14,831 nucleotides of DNA from Oryzihumus sp036391795 (GTDB lineage Bacteria; Actinomycetota; Actinomycetes; Actinomycetales; Dermatophilaceae), in assembly GCF_036391795.1 (NCBI RefSeq), contig NZ_DASVZH010000104.1, forward strand, positions 1 through 14,831, given 5' to 3'. Positions 7,617-14,831 of this stretch are shown here, in pieces. The notes under the pieces were generated by a model. It made no database searches. It was not told the origin of the DNA and worked only from the letters and a program-made list of their open reading frames with translations. A program made the translations under genes and the position numbers. The first letter of the stretch is position 1; each line of letters begins with the position of its first letter.

Positions 7617-10600
7617 TCAGTGCTGGACGAACACCGCCACGGTCCGGGCAGGCACCGTCAGCGTGCCGGTGCCCGCGTCCCACCGCGAGGTCTTGACCAC
7701 CGGGTCCGCTCCCCCGGCCTGCACCGGGGACAGCGCGAGGTCGGCACCCGTCATACCGGGCAGCTGCTGGGCCACGGCGGACGGCGAGGCGTTGAAGACC
7801 ACGACCAGGCCCTTCAGGGCCGGGTCGGCGTCGGTCCCGACCGTGTCGTCGATGCGCATCACGACCACACCGTCGTGCGCCCGGGCGGTGCCCGAGACCG
7901 GGAAGGTGACCTTGGCGCGGATCGCGTCGGCCGAGCCGAGGCGGAACAGCGGCGAGGAGAAGCGCAGGCGCAGCAGGTCCTCGGCCTGGGCCGAGGCGGT
8001 GGCCACGTCGGCCGCCGAGGGCTTGAGCGCCGGGTTGGCCAGCAGCGGCTTCATGTACGACCACTTGTTGCCGTTGTCGCCCTCGCGGGGCAGGCCGTGG
8101 CCGAAGCCGTTGTCCGCCCCCGTCCAGTCGAGGGTGTTGAACCAGTCGCCGCTGTCGTAGCTGTTGCGGTCGAAGCTCTTGCTGCGCAACAGGTCTGCAC
8201 CCGCGTGCCAGAACGACGGGGTCTGGGACAGCGCGGTTGTCGCCAGCGACAGGGTGTTCATGCGCACCCGGTCGGCCATCGACGTGGCCACCGGCAGCTT
8301 GTAGGTCAGCGAGTCCCACAGCGTCTCGTTGTCGTGGGCGTCGACGTAGCTGACCACCTCGTCGGGCTGGTCGGCATAGCCGGCCGGTGAGCCGTTGTAG
8401 TCGACCTGGTCCCCGCGCACCACCTTCCCCTCGGTGTCGGTGAAGGTGAATGCCCGCAGGTTGCCGGCCAGTCCGAGCTCGACGAGGTCGGTGTCGTGCT
8501 GCAGCGACGAGGCCGCCCCGCTGTTGACGGCGGCACCGTTGGGGTCGGTCGACTCGCCGCTGCCGAAGCCCTGCTTGCGCGGGTCCTCGTCGAACGGGCC
8601 CCCGCCGCGGACCGCGTCACGCAGCCGGTCGGAGAACGTGCCGATGTGCGTGCCACCGAGCTGGCCCTGGGTGGCCTGGGTGAACAGCGCGTTGTTGGCC
8701 ACCTCGCCGAAGTTCCAGCCCTCGCCGTAGAGGTAGATGGAGCGGCCGTCCACGCCGTCGTGCTGCAGTGTCAGCGCGTCGAGGGCGTGCCGCACCGCCA
8801 GCATCGTGTCGCGGCTGTGGTGCCCCATGAGGTCGAAGCGGAACCCGTCGACGTGGTAGCTGCGGGCCCACGACACGACCGCGTCCACCATGACCTTCTG
8901 CGCCATCGCGTGCTCGGTGGCGACGTCCTGGCAGCAGGTCGAGGTCTCCACGGCACCGGTGGCGTTCAGCCGCTGGTAGTAGCCGGGCACGACCTGGTCG
9001 AGCACCGAGGTCGGCGCCTCGCCGCTGGCCGGCGTGTGGTTGAACACCTGGTCCAGGACGACCCGCAGGCCGTCCCGGTGCAGGCCGCCGACCATGGTGC
9101 GGAACTGCGCGACCCGCTGCCCGCCGTCGGCTGCCGCTGCGCTGGAGGCGTAGGAACCCTCCGGTGCCATCCAGTGCCACGGGTCGTAGCCCCAGTTGAA
9201 CGCGTCCTTGCCGGCGACGGCGGTGACGCACTTCTGCTGCTCCTCGCTGGCCGGTCCGTAGGAGGCCAGGTCACAGGCCGGCCTGGCCTGCTTGGCCGGG
9301 TCCTCCTCGATCGAGGCGATGTCGAACGTCGGCAGCAGGTGCACCGTGTTGAGCCCCGCGGCCGCGAGCGCCTTGAGGTGCTTGGTGCCGTTGCCGTTGT
9401 CGGCGAACGCCAGGTACGAACCCCGGTGGTCCGCGGGCACGGTGGTGTCGCCGACGGAGAAGTCCCGCACGTGCAGCTCGTAGATCGTGGAGTCCACGTC
9501 CTGCTTGAGCTTCGGCGCCGGCGCCCCCGACCACAGGGCCGGGCGGTAGGCCGGGTCGGCCAGGTCCACCGCCACCGAGCGGGTCGAGTCCAGCGTCAGC
9601 GCCACCGAGTAGGGGTCGGTGACCTGGTTGTGCTCGACCCGGCCGGTGGTGGGGGCGAACACCGCCACGTCATAGAGGTATCGCGCGCCGCGCCACTGCG
9701 GGCGGCCCGCCACCGTCCACGAGCCGTCACCCTGGCGACGCATGGCGGTCCTCGTGGCGGCGGACACCGGCGCGTCGGCGGCCGAGCCGGCCGGCCACGT
9801 CAGCAGGTCGACCGACTGGGCGGTCGGCGCCCACAGCGCGAACGACGGGTCGCGCCCGTCCCACGTGACGCCCAGGCTGCGCCGGGAGGCCGCCGCCGCG
9901 TACAGGTCGTCGAGCACCCCTGGGGTCTGCACCCCGGTGGCGTCGAGCAGCCGGCCGAGGTCGTCGTAGAGCCCGACGGCCACCTGGCCGCGCAGGATGT
10001 CCTCCGCCTGCCTGGCCACCTTCGGGTCGAGCCGCAGCGCGAGGTAGCCCTTGAGCTCGGGGTGCGCGGCGGTGACGGAGGCCGGGAGCCCCGACGCGTC
10101 ATACGTCAGGTCGGCGGTGGAGCCGCCGGTGACCGCCTCGGCGTCCACGCCGAGGCCGCCGGTCGGCGACCAGTGCAGCCGCCAGTGCAGCAGCGCCGGG
10201 TCGGTGCCGGCGGGCACGCCGGTGGCCGGCCAGGCGAGCAGGTCGCGGCTGACCCAGTAGGCCTTGGCCTTCTTCAGGTCCGGGGCGGCCCCGGCCCGCG
10301 AGGTCTTGACGCTGGCCTGGTGCGTGGCCAGCACGTAGGAGAAGGTCACGACGGTGCCGTCCGAGGGCACCGAGAAGCCGATGTTGGCTCCGCCGGGCGC
10401 ACCTCCGGCGCCGTAGTTCTCGTCCCAGGTCAGGTTGTGGGCCACCTTGAACTCGTAGCTGCCCGCGGGGATCTGGTCGGTCGACCACGTGTAGGTCCCG
10501 TCACCGTCGGGGTCCTGCAGCCACGGGCGCATGCAGTCCGGGCTCCAGTCGGCCGGGCATCCCAGCTTGCTCTGGAACGAGCCGGGCGCGGTGATGATCG

Positions 10601-13400
10601 GGCCCTGCGCGGTGCTGGTCGCGTAGTGCGTCGCGTGGTCGTAGTAGAACGTCACCGGCCCGCCGGGGGCGTGGAAGGCGATGTTGCTGCCGCCCTTGAC
10701 CCCGCCGGCGCCGTAGTTCTCGTCCCAGCTCTTGTTGATCGCGGCCTTGTACTCGTAGTCCCCGGCCGGGATCGCGCTGGTCGTGCCCTTCCAGACCTGG
10801 TCCTTGGCGTCCAGCGAGAGCTGGGCCTGGGCACAGTCGGGCTGCCAGTCGCCGGGGCAGCCCATCTCGGAGTTGTCGCTGCCGGGCACGCTGACGTTGT
10901 CGGGCTGGGTGACCGGGCCGACCCCGCCCGAGCCGCCGGTGCTCCCCGCCGCCTGGGCGTCACCGACGACCCCGTAGGACGAGCTCGCCGAGATGTTGCC
11001 GCTGCTGTCCCGCGCCACCGCGCGGTACTCCAGCAGGGTGCCCTTGGCCAGGCCGCTGACGTCGTGGAAGACGCGGTAGGGCGCGTTGTCGTCGGTGCCG
11101 AGCGGGTGCCACTGGCTCGTGCCGGCCGCACGCCAGGCGAAGCTCACCTGGGCGAACGCGTTCTCCGGGATCGCGGCGCCGACCTCGGCCCGGCCGCCGA
11201 CCACTCCCCCTGCCTGGGGCGAGGTGAGGTAGACGGCGGGAGCGGTGCGCCGGTGGGCCAGACCGCTGCGGGCCTTCCACACCGACACCGACAGCGGCGG
11301 GACGCTGACGCTGACCCGGTCGTCCGCACCGGAGACCAGGTCGCGCGTGGCGCCGAGCAGCGGGGCGAAGTGCATCCGGTCGCTGTAGGTGCTGAACGTC
11401 GCCGACTTCGCGGTGGTGGCGTTGTTGGCGGCCACGACGTACTCCGTGCCGGTCGCGGCGTCGACCCGGCTGAAGGCGTAGATGCCGGCACCGTCGGAGG
11501 CGTAGCGGTGGACCTGCGCGCCGTCGGCGAGCCCGGGGTTGGCGGCCCGCAACCGCTCCAGGGACTGGAGCTGGCGGTACAGCGGGGCGGACTCGTCATA
11601 ACGGTCCTTGCTGCCGGACGGGCCGCCGAGCACCTCCTGCGAGGCGAAGTCGGGCACCTTCGTGGCGAACATATCCTGCCGGGCGTCCTTGTCGCCGCCG
11701 CTGCCGATGAAGCCCTGCTCGTCGCCGTAGTAGACGACCGGCTGCCCCCGGGTGAGGAACATCAGCTCGTTGGCGAGCTTCGTGCGCGCCATCAGGTCGT
11801 CGCCGGAGGAGCCAGACCCCTTGAGCATCATGGCGATCCGGCCCATGTCGTGGTTGCCCAGGAAGGTCGGCAGCTCGTAGGCGTTGGAGTCGGTGTCGGT
11901 GTAGTAGTCGTCGTTCGCGTAGAAGTCGCGCAGCCCCGTGGTCGCCTTGCCCTGGGCGAAGGCGAGCGCGTTGGACTGGAAGCCGAAGTCCAGGGTGGCG
12001 GGCAGCTTGCCGGCCGTGGTGAACCGGCTCATGACCTTGGGGTCGGCGTCGTAGACCTCGCCGAACTGGAAGAACTTGTCGTTGCCGTCAGCCTTGGCGC
12101 GGGCCTGGATCGCCGGCACGAACTGCTGCCAGAACTCCATGTTGACGTGCTTGACGGTGTCGATCCGGAAGCCGTCGACGCCGAAGTCGACCCACTGCTT
12201 GTAGATGTCGGTCATGCCGCCCACGACCTTGGGCTGCTCGGTCCACAGGTCGTCCAGCCCGACGAAGTCGCCGTACTCCGCGGACTCGCCGGCAAAGGTC
12301 GAGTCACCGCGGTTGTGGTAGACCGTGGGGTCGTTCAACCAGGCGGGCACCTTGACGGTCTTGTCCGCCTCGGTGCGGAAGACCGGCACGTAGGGGAAGG
12401 ACGTCGCCGGGTCCAGCGCCGGGAAGGTGCTGCCGCCGGCGTACGCCTTGTCGTCGAAGGCCTTCCCGCTGGCGTCGGTGTAGGGGCGCTGGGCCTTCGA
12501 GATGTAGCCGTGCTGGCCGCCCTGGTAGTCGATGACGTCGGCGGTGTGGTTGGTGATGATGTCGAAGAAGACCTTCATCCCCTTGGCGTGCGCGGCGGCG
12601 ATGAGGCGCTTCATGTCCCCGTTGCTGCCCAGGTGCGGGTCGATCTTCGTGAAGTCGGTGATCCAGTAGCCGTGGTAGCCGGCGCTGGCGTCGGCCCCGC
12701 TGCCCTGCACCGGGCGGTTCTTGAACGCCGGCGTCAGCCAGATCGAGGTGGTGCCCAGGGACTTGATGTAGTCCAGCTTCTGGGTCAGGCCGACCAGGTC
12801 ACCGCCGTGGTAGAAGCCCTTGTCCGTCGGGTCGAAGCCGGTCTCCATCCGGGTGCCGGTCAGCCCGCCGGTGTCGTTGCCGGGGTCGCCGTTGGCGAAC
12901 CGGTCGGCCATGACGAAGTAGAACCGCTCGCGGGTCAGCGGCCCTCGCAGGCTCGTGCCGGCGAGCGCGGTGTCCGCCGCGGTCGCCGGACCGGGCAGGT
13001 CGGTCGGGGTCACGCCGATCCGGTGCGTCTGGTCGTCGTAGGACACGTGCAGGGTGGCCGGCCCCTGCAGCACCAGCGGGATGTTGGCCCCGCCCTTGGC
13101 GCCGTCGGCGCCGTAGCTCTCGTCCCAGCTGTGGTTGATGGCCACCTTGAGCTCGTAGCTGCCCGCCGGCACCCGGAAGTCCCTGCCGTATGCCGTGCCG
13201 TCACCGTCGCGGGTCAGGTCGGTGGCCGTGCAGTCCGGCTGCCAGTCGCCGGAGCAGCCGAGCTCGGACTGCAGCGAGCCGACCAGCGTGGCGGTGCGGT
13301 CGGCCGCCGCCGCGGTGCGCGCCAGCCCCGGCACGAGGCCGACGGTGGCGAGCGTGGATGCTGCGACGGCAGCGACGACGGTGGACCAGCGACCGGCCAC
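7617..13400 (-). CDS. pulA: Secreted bifunctional alpha-amylase/pullulanase
   Basis: A 1927-residue exoenzyme for starch and related glucans, predicted to cut alpha-1,4 and alpha-1,6 links with separate domains. In order, it has a signal peptide (about 1-33, ending TAAAA before DR); an X25-type module (38-131); a GH13 alpha-amylase (about 155-710) with DIITNHT, nucleophile Asp414 (GFRIDTVKH), acid Glu448 (FGEVY) and Asp518 (GNHD); an Ig/FnIII-like domain (719-813); a Gly/Ser linker; two more X25 modules (836-929, 936-1033); a pullulanase N-terminal domain and CBM48 (about 1043-1288); a GH13_14 pullulanase (about 1298-1798) with FNWGYDP, DQVFNHT, Asp1523 (GFRFDLMGHH), Glu1560 (YGEGWNF) and Asp1690 (DAHDN); and a C-terminal beta domain. 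GTG 13400 is preferred because AGGAG lies 5 bases upstream; GTG 13406 would add two residues but overlaps AGGAG. There is no cell-wall anchor. Similar fusions are known in actinobacteria. Confidence 0.95.
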   Translation of the reverse strand: MAGRWSTVVAAVAASTLATVGLVPGLARTAAAADRTATLVGSLQSELGCSGDWQPDCTATDLTRDGDGTAYGRDFRVPAGSYELKVAINHSWDESYGADGAKGGANIPLVLQGPATLHVSYDDQTHRIGVTPTDLPGPATAADTALAGTSLRGPLTRERFYFVMADRFANGDPGNDTGGLTGTRMETGFDPTDKGFYHGGDLVGLTQKLDYIKSLGTTSIWLTPAFKNRPVQGSGADASAGYHGYWITDFTKIDPHLGSNGDMKRLIAAAHAKGMKVFFDIITNHTADVIDYQGGQHGYISKAQRPYTDASGKAFDDKAYAGGSTFPALDPATSFPYVPVFRTEADKTVKVPAWLNDPTVYHNRGDSTFAGESAEYGDFVGLDDLWTEQPKVVGGMTDIYKQWVDFGVDGFRIDTVKHVNMEFWQQFVPAIQARAKADGNDKFFQFGEVYDADPKVMSRFTTAGKLPATLDFGFQSNALAFAQGKATTGLRDFYANDDYYTDTDSNAYELPTFLGNHDMGRIAMMLKGSGSSGDDLMARTKLANELMFLTRGQPVVYYGDEQGFIGSGGDKDARQDMFATKVPDFASQEVLGGPSGSKDRYDESAPLYRQLQSLERLRAANPGLADGAQVHRYASDGAGIYAFSRVDAATGTEYVVAANNATTAKSATFSTYSDRMHFAPLLGATRDLVSGADDRVSVSVPPLSVSVWKARSGLAHRRTAPAVYLTSPQAGGVVGGRAEVGAAIPENAFAQVSFAWRAAGTSQWHPLGTDDNAPYRVFHDVSGLAKGTLLEYRAVARDSSGNISASSSYGVVGDAQAAGSTGGSGGVGPVTQPDNVSVPGSDNSEMGCPGDWQPDCAQAQLSLDAKDQVWKGTTSAIPAGDYEYKAAINKSWDENYGAGGVKGGSNIAFHAPGGPVTFYYDHATHYATSTAQGPIITAPGSFQSKLGCPADWSPDCMRPWLQDPDGDGTYTWSTDQIPAGSYEFKVAHNLTWDENYGAGGAPGGANIGFSVPSDGTVVTFSYVLATHQASVKTSRAGAAPDLKKAKAYWVSRDLLAWPATGVPAGTDPALLHWRLHWSPTGGLGVDAEAVTGGSTADLTYDASGLPASVTAAHPELKGYLALRLDPKVARQAEDILRGQVAVGLYDDLGRLLDATGVQTPGVLDDLYAAAASRRSLGVTWDGRDPSFALWAPTAQSVDLLTWPAGSAADAPVSAATRTAMRRQGDGSWTVAGRPQWRGARYLYDVAVFAPTTGRVEHNQVTDPYSVALTLDSTRSVAVDLADPAYRPALWSGAPAPKLKQDVDSTIYELHVRDFSVGDTTVPADHRGSYLAFADNGNGTKHLKALAAAGLNTVHLLPTFDIASIEEDPAKQARPACDLASYGPASEEQQKCVTAVAGKDAFNWGYDPWHWMAPEGSYASSAAAADGGQRVAQFRTMVGGLHRDGLRVVLDQVFNHTPASGEAPTSVLDQVVPGYYQRLNATGAVETSTCCQDVATEHAMAQKVMVDAVVSWARSYHVDGFRFDLMGHHSRDTMLAVRHALDALTLQHDGVDGRSIYLYGEGWNFGEVANNALFTQATQGQLGGTHIGTFSDRLRDAVRGGGPFDEDPRKQGFGSGESTDPNGAAVNSGAASSLQHDTDLVELGLAGNLRAFTFTDTEGKVVRGDQVDYNGSPAGYADQPDEVVSYVDAHDNETLWDSLTYKLPVATSMADRVRMNTLSLATTALSQTPSFWHAGADLLRSKSFDRNSYDSGDWFNTLDWTGADNGFGHGLPREGDNGNKWSYMKPLLANPALKPSAADVATASAQAEDLLRLRFSSPLFRLGSADAIRAKVTFPVSGTARAHDGVVVMRIDDTVGTDADPALKGLVVVFNASPSAVAQQLPGMTGADLALSPVQAGGADPVVKTSRWDAGTGTLTVPARTVAVFVQH

Positions 13401-13405
13401 GGGCA

Positions 13406-13410
13406 CTCCT
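13406..13410 (-). promoter_or_regulatory. Ribosome-binding site that decides the pulA start
   Basis: AGGAG on the minus strand (complement of 13406-13410) is followed by five bases and then GTG at 13400. The other in-frame GTG, at 13406, begins inside this motif, so it is a poor start. Confidence 0.6.
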
Positions 13411-13522
13411 GGACGTCAGCGAGCGCCCCCTGAGGCCGCCCGTCGGTGAGTCGCGGCCCCCACCCCGGCGGGCCGCCCCGCGAACGTTAGGCCCCAGCCC
13501 AGCCGCGACACCAGAGGTGAAG

Positions 13523-13548
13523 TGCAAAGTTTCTGCAAGTTCTTGCAG
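13523..13548 (-). promoter_or_regulatory. CTTGCAG-type operator upstream of pulA
   Basis: CTGCAAG (13533-13539) and CTTGCAG (13542-13548) form an inverted repeat separated by TT, with a further related half-site TGCAAAG at 13523-13529. CTTGCAG repeats are known from Streptomyces alpha-amylase promoters, where a LacI-family maltose regulator (MalR/Reg1) acts. The site lies 123 to 148 bases upstream of the chosen start, so maltose or glucose control of this gene is likely by analogy. I could not place a convincing -35/-10 pair. Confidence 0.6.
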
Positions 13549-13577
13549 CAGCGGGCCGACTCCTCACGGCATTGGCG

Positions 13578-13646
13578 ACCGAACGCACCAATTCCGTCGT
13601 CTCACCCGCTCTCGGGCGGTGATTCGACGGAATTGGTGCGTTCGGT
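13578..13646. repeat. Perfect 22-bp inverted repeat (hairpin)
   Basis: Arms at 13578-13599 and 13625-13646 are perfectly complementary over 22 bp and contain CACCAATTCCGTCG. The 25-base middle can pair again (TCACC with GGTGA, or CCCG with CGGG). It begins 17 bases after the ABC-F stop, so it probably ends that transcript. The stem is AT-richer than its surroundings and longer than a terminator needs, so it may be a dispersed palindromic element. Confidence 0.8.
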
Positions 13647-13663
13647 GGGCTGTCGACGCGGTC

Positions 13664-14831
13664 TCAGCGGGCCCGGCGGACCCGGCCCTCGTCCCAGACC
13701 GGCTCGTTCGCCTCGTAGACCCCGCCGTCCTCGCCGAAGACGAGGAACCGGTCGAAGCCCCGGGCGAACCACCGGTCGTGGGTGACCGCGAGCACCGTGC
13801 CGTCGAAGGCCGCCAGGCCCTCCTCCAGCGCCTCAGCCGAGTGCAGGTCGAGGTTGTCCGTGGGCTCGTCCAGCAGCAGCATCGTCGCCCCGCTCAGCTC
13901 CAGCAGCAGGATCTGGAACCGCGCCTGCTGCCCGCCCGAGAGCGAGGCGAAGGTCTGCTCCGAGGAGCGGGCCAGGCCGTAGCGGTCCAGGGCCCGCGCC
14001 GCCTCGTCGCGGGGCTTGCCGGCCCGGTGCTCGTCACCCCGGTGCAGGATCTCCAGCAGCGTGCGGGTCATCAGCTCCGGGTGCTCGTGCGTCTGGGCGA
14101 ACCAGCCGGGGCGGACCCGGGAGCCCAGGCGCGCGATACCGGTGTGCTCGACCGCGGCGGGGACGACGTCCCCGACCGGGCGGTGCTCGACGTCGGGGTC
14201 GCTGCCGCCGCGGGCGAGCAGCCGGAGGAAGTGGGACTTGCCCGACCCGTTGCTGCCCAGGACCGCGACCCGCTCGCCGTACCAGACCTCGAGGTCGAAC
14301 GGCGCCATGAGGCCGGTCAGCTCCAGCCCCTCGATGATCACCGCGCGCTTGGCCGTGCGGCCTCCGGTCAGGCGCATCCGCACGTTCTGCTCGCCCGCGA
14401 CCGCCTCGGGCGGGCCGGCCTCCTCGAACTTGGCCAGACGCGTCTTGGCGGCCTGGTAGCGGCTGGCCAGGCCGTCGTTGTAGGCGGCCTTGGTCTTGTA
14501 CATGAGCACCAGCGCCTTGAGCTTGGCGTGCTCCTCGTCCCAGCGGCGGCGCAGCTCCTCGAGCCTGGCGTTCCGGTCGATGCGCGCCTGCTGGTAGGTC
14601 GCGAAGCCGGCCGGGTGCACCCACAGCGTGCTGCCGGCCGCGCCGGGCTCGAGCGTGGCCACGCGGGTCGCGACGCGGTCGAGCAGCTCCCGGTCGTGGC
14701 TGACGAACAGGACGGTCTTGGGCGAGCCGATGAGCTGCTCCTCCAGCCACCGCTTGGTCGGCACGTCGAGGTAGTTGTCCGGCTCGTCCAGGAGCAGGAC
14801 CTCCTCGGGTCCGCGCAGCAACGCCTCGAGG
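13664..14831 (-). CDS. ABC-F type ATP-binding protein, C-terminal part
   Basis: About 388 residues are visible. The frame is open to the window edge and the start is missing. There is no membrane domain, so this is a soluble ABC-F protein and not a transporter. These proteins usually act on ribosomes, in translation or antibiotic resistance. The fragment opens just before the first Walker B (LLLDEPDNYLD, about 14766-14797) and its H-loop SHD. A charged helical linker follows (about 14400-14600; RNARLEELRRRWDEEHAK). The second nucleotide-binding domain has Walker A GSNGSGKS (14234-14257), signature LSGGQQ (13925-13942), Walker B LLLDEPTDNLD (about 13847-13879) and H-loop THD. The conserved order shows two tandem ATPase domains. 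Which ABC-F subgroup it belongs to, and whether it confers resistance, cannot be told without the N-terminus. Confidence 0.9.
   Translation of the reverse strand, partial: LEALLRGPEEVLLLDEPDNYLDVPTKRWLEEQLIGSPKTVLFVSHDRELLDRVATRVATLEPGAAGSTLWVHPAGFATYQQARIDRNARLEELRRRWDEEHAKLKALVLMYKTKAAYNDGLASRYQAAKTRLAKFEEAGPPEAVAGEQNVRMRLTGGRTAKRAVIIEGLELTGLMAPFDLEVWYGERVAVLGSNGSGKSHFLRLLARGGSDPDVEHRPVGDVVPAAVEHTGIARLGSRVRPGWFAQTHEHPELMTRTLLEILHRGDEHRAGKPRDEAARALDRYGLARSSEQTFASLSGGQQARFQILLLELSGATMLLLDEPTDNLDLHSAEALEEGLAAFDGTVLAVTHDRWFARGFDRFLVFGEDGGVYEANEPVWDEGRVRRAR

Noticed and set aside
10302..13289. Similar stretches such as GTAGTTCTCGTCCCAG recurring three times, considered as DNA repeats.
   Set aside because: They encode the same motif in the three X25 modules of one protein and so reflect domain duplication, not a separate repeat element.
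8496..13433. A 1645-codon open frame on the plus strand, opposite the amylase-pullulanase gene.
   Set aside because: It is rich in Arg, Val, Gly and His with no recognisable domain. Long antisense open frames are expected opposite GC-rich genes, while the minus strand encodes complete, well-known domains.

Overview
This is a high-GC window with long, densely packed genes. The actinobacterial-type proteins (rplM-rpsI-glmM order, S9 with a long acidic N-terminus, GlmM with the SASHNAMPDNG active-site loop, GTG starts) point to an actinobacterium, probably of the Micrococcales. The exact family is a guess. Most of the window is ordinary core chromosome. I see no rRNA or tRNA gene, CRISPR array, transposase, phage gene or recognisable defence system, and no stretch over 300 bases lacks a gene.

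Layout. Positions 1-1754 (+) hold the 3' two thirds of an iron-sulfur class I fumarase, whose stop overlaps the GTG start of a beta-carbonic anhydrase. A strong hairpin separates these from a convergent Ohr peroxidase gene (1817-2239, -). Divergent from ohr is a MOSC-domain protein (2363-3196, +), which ends in back-to-back hairpins facing glmM. Positions 3256-5766 (-) carry rplM-rpsI, a terminator, a second large hairpin and glmM.

Divergent from rplM is an ArsR-like winged-helix regulator (6011-6580, +). Three TTGTGCA repeats spaced exactly 13 bp apart lie in its promoter, and a fourth, inverted copy lies where rplM transcription should begin. The regulator converges on an alpha/beta hydrolase (6695-7492, -), and the whole gap between them is one long imperfect dyad. 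Upstream of the hydrolase is a giant secreted amylase-pullulanase (7617-13400, -) with three X25-type starch modules and two GH13 catalytic domains, preceded by a CTTGCAG operator of the kind known from amylase genes. The window ends with a partial ABC-F ATPase (13664-14831, -), followed by a perfect 22-bp inverted repeat.

Functionally the genes are a mixture: central metabolism (fumarase, carbonic anhydrase), translation and cell-wall precursor synthesis (L13, S9, GlmM, ABC-F), peroxide defence (Ohr) and extracellular starch use (amylase-pullulanase). No undescribed multi-gene system is evident. The most interesting signals are in the non-coding DNA: the 13-bp operator array shared between the regulator and rplM, and two large palindromes that may belong to dispersed repeat families.
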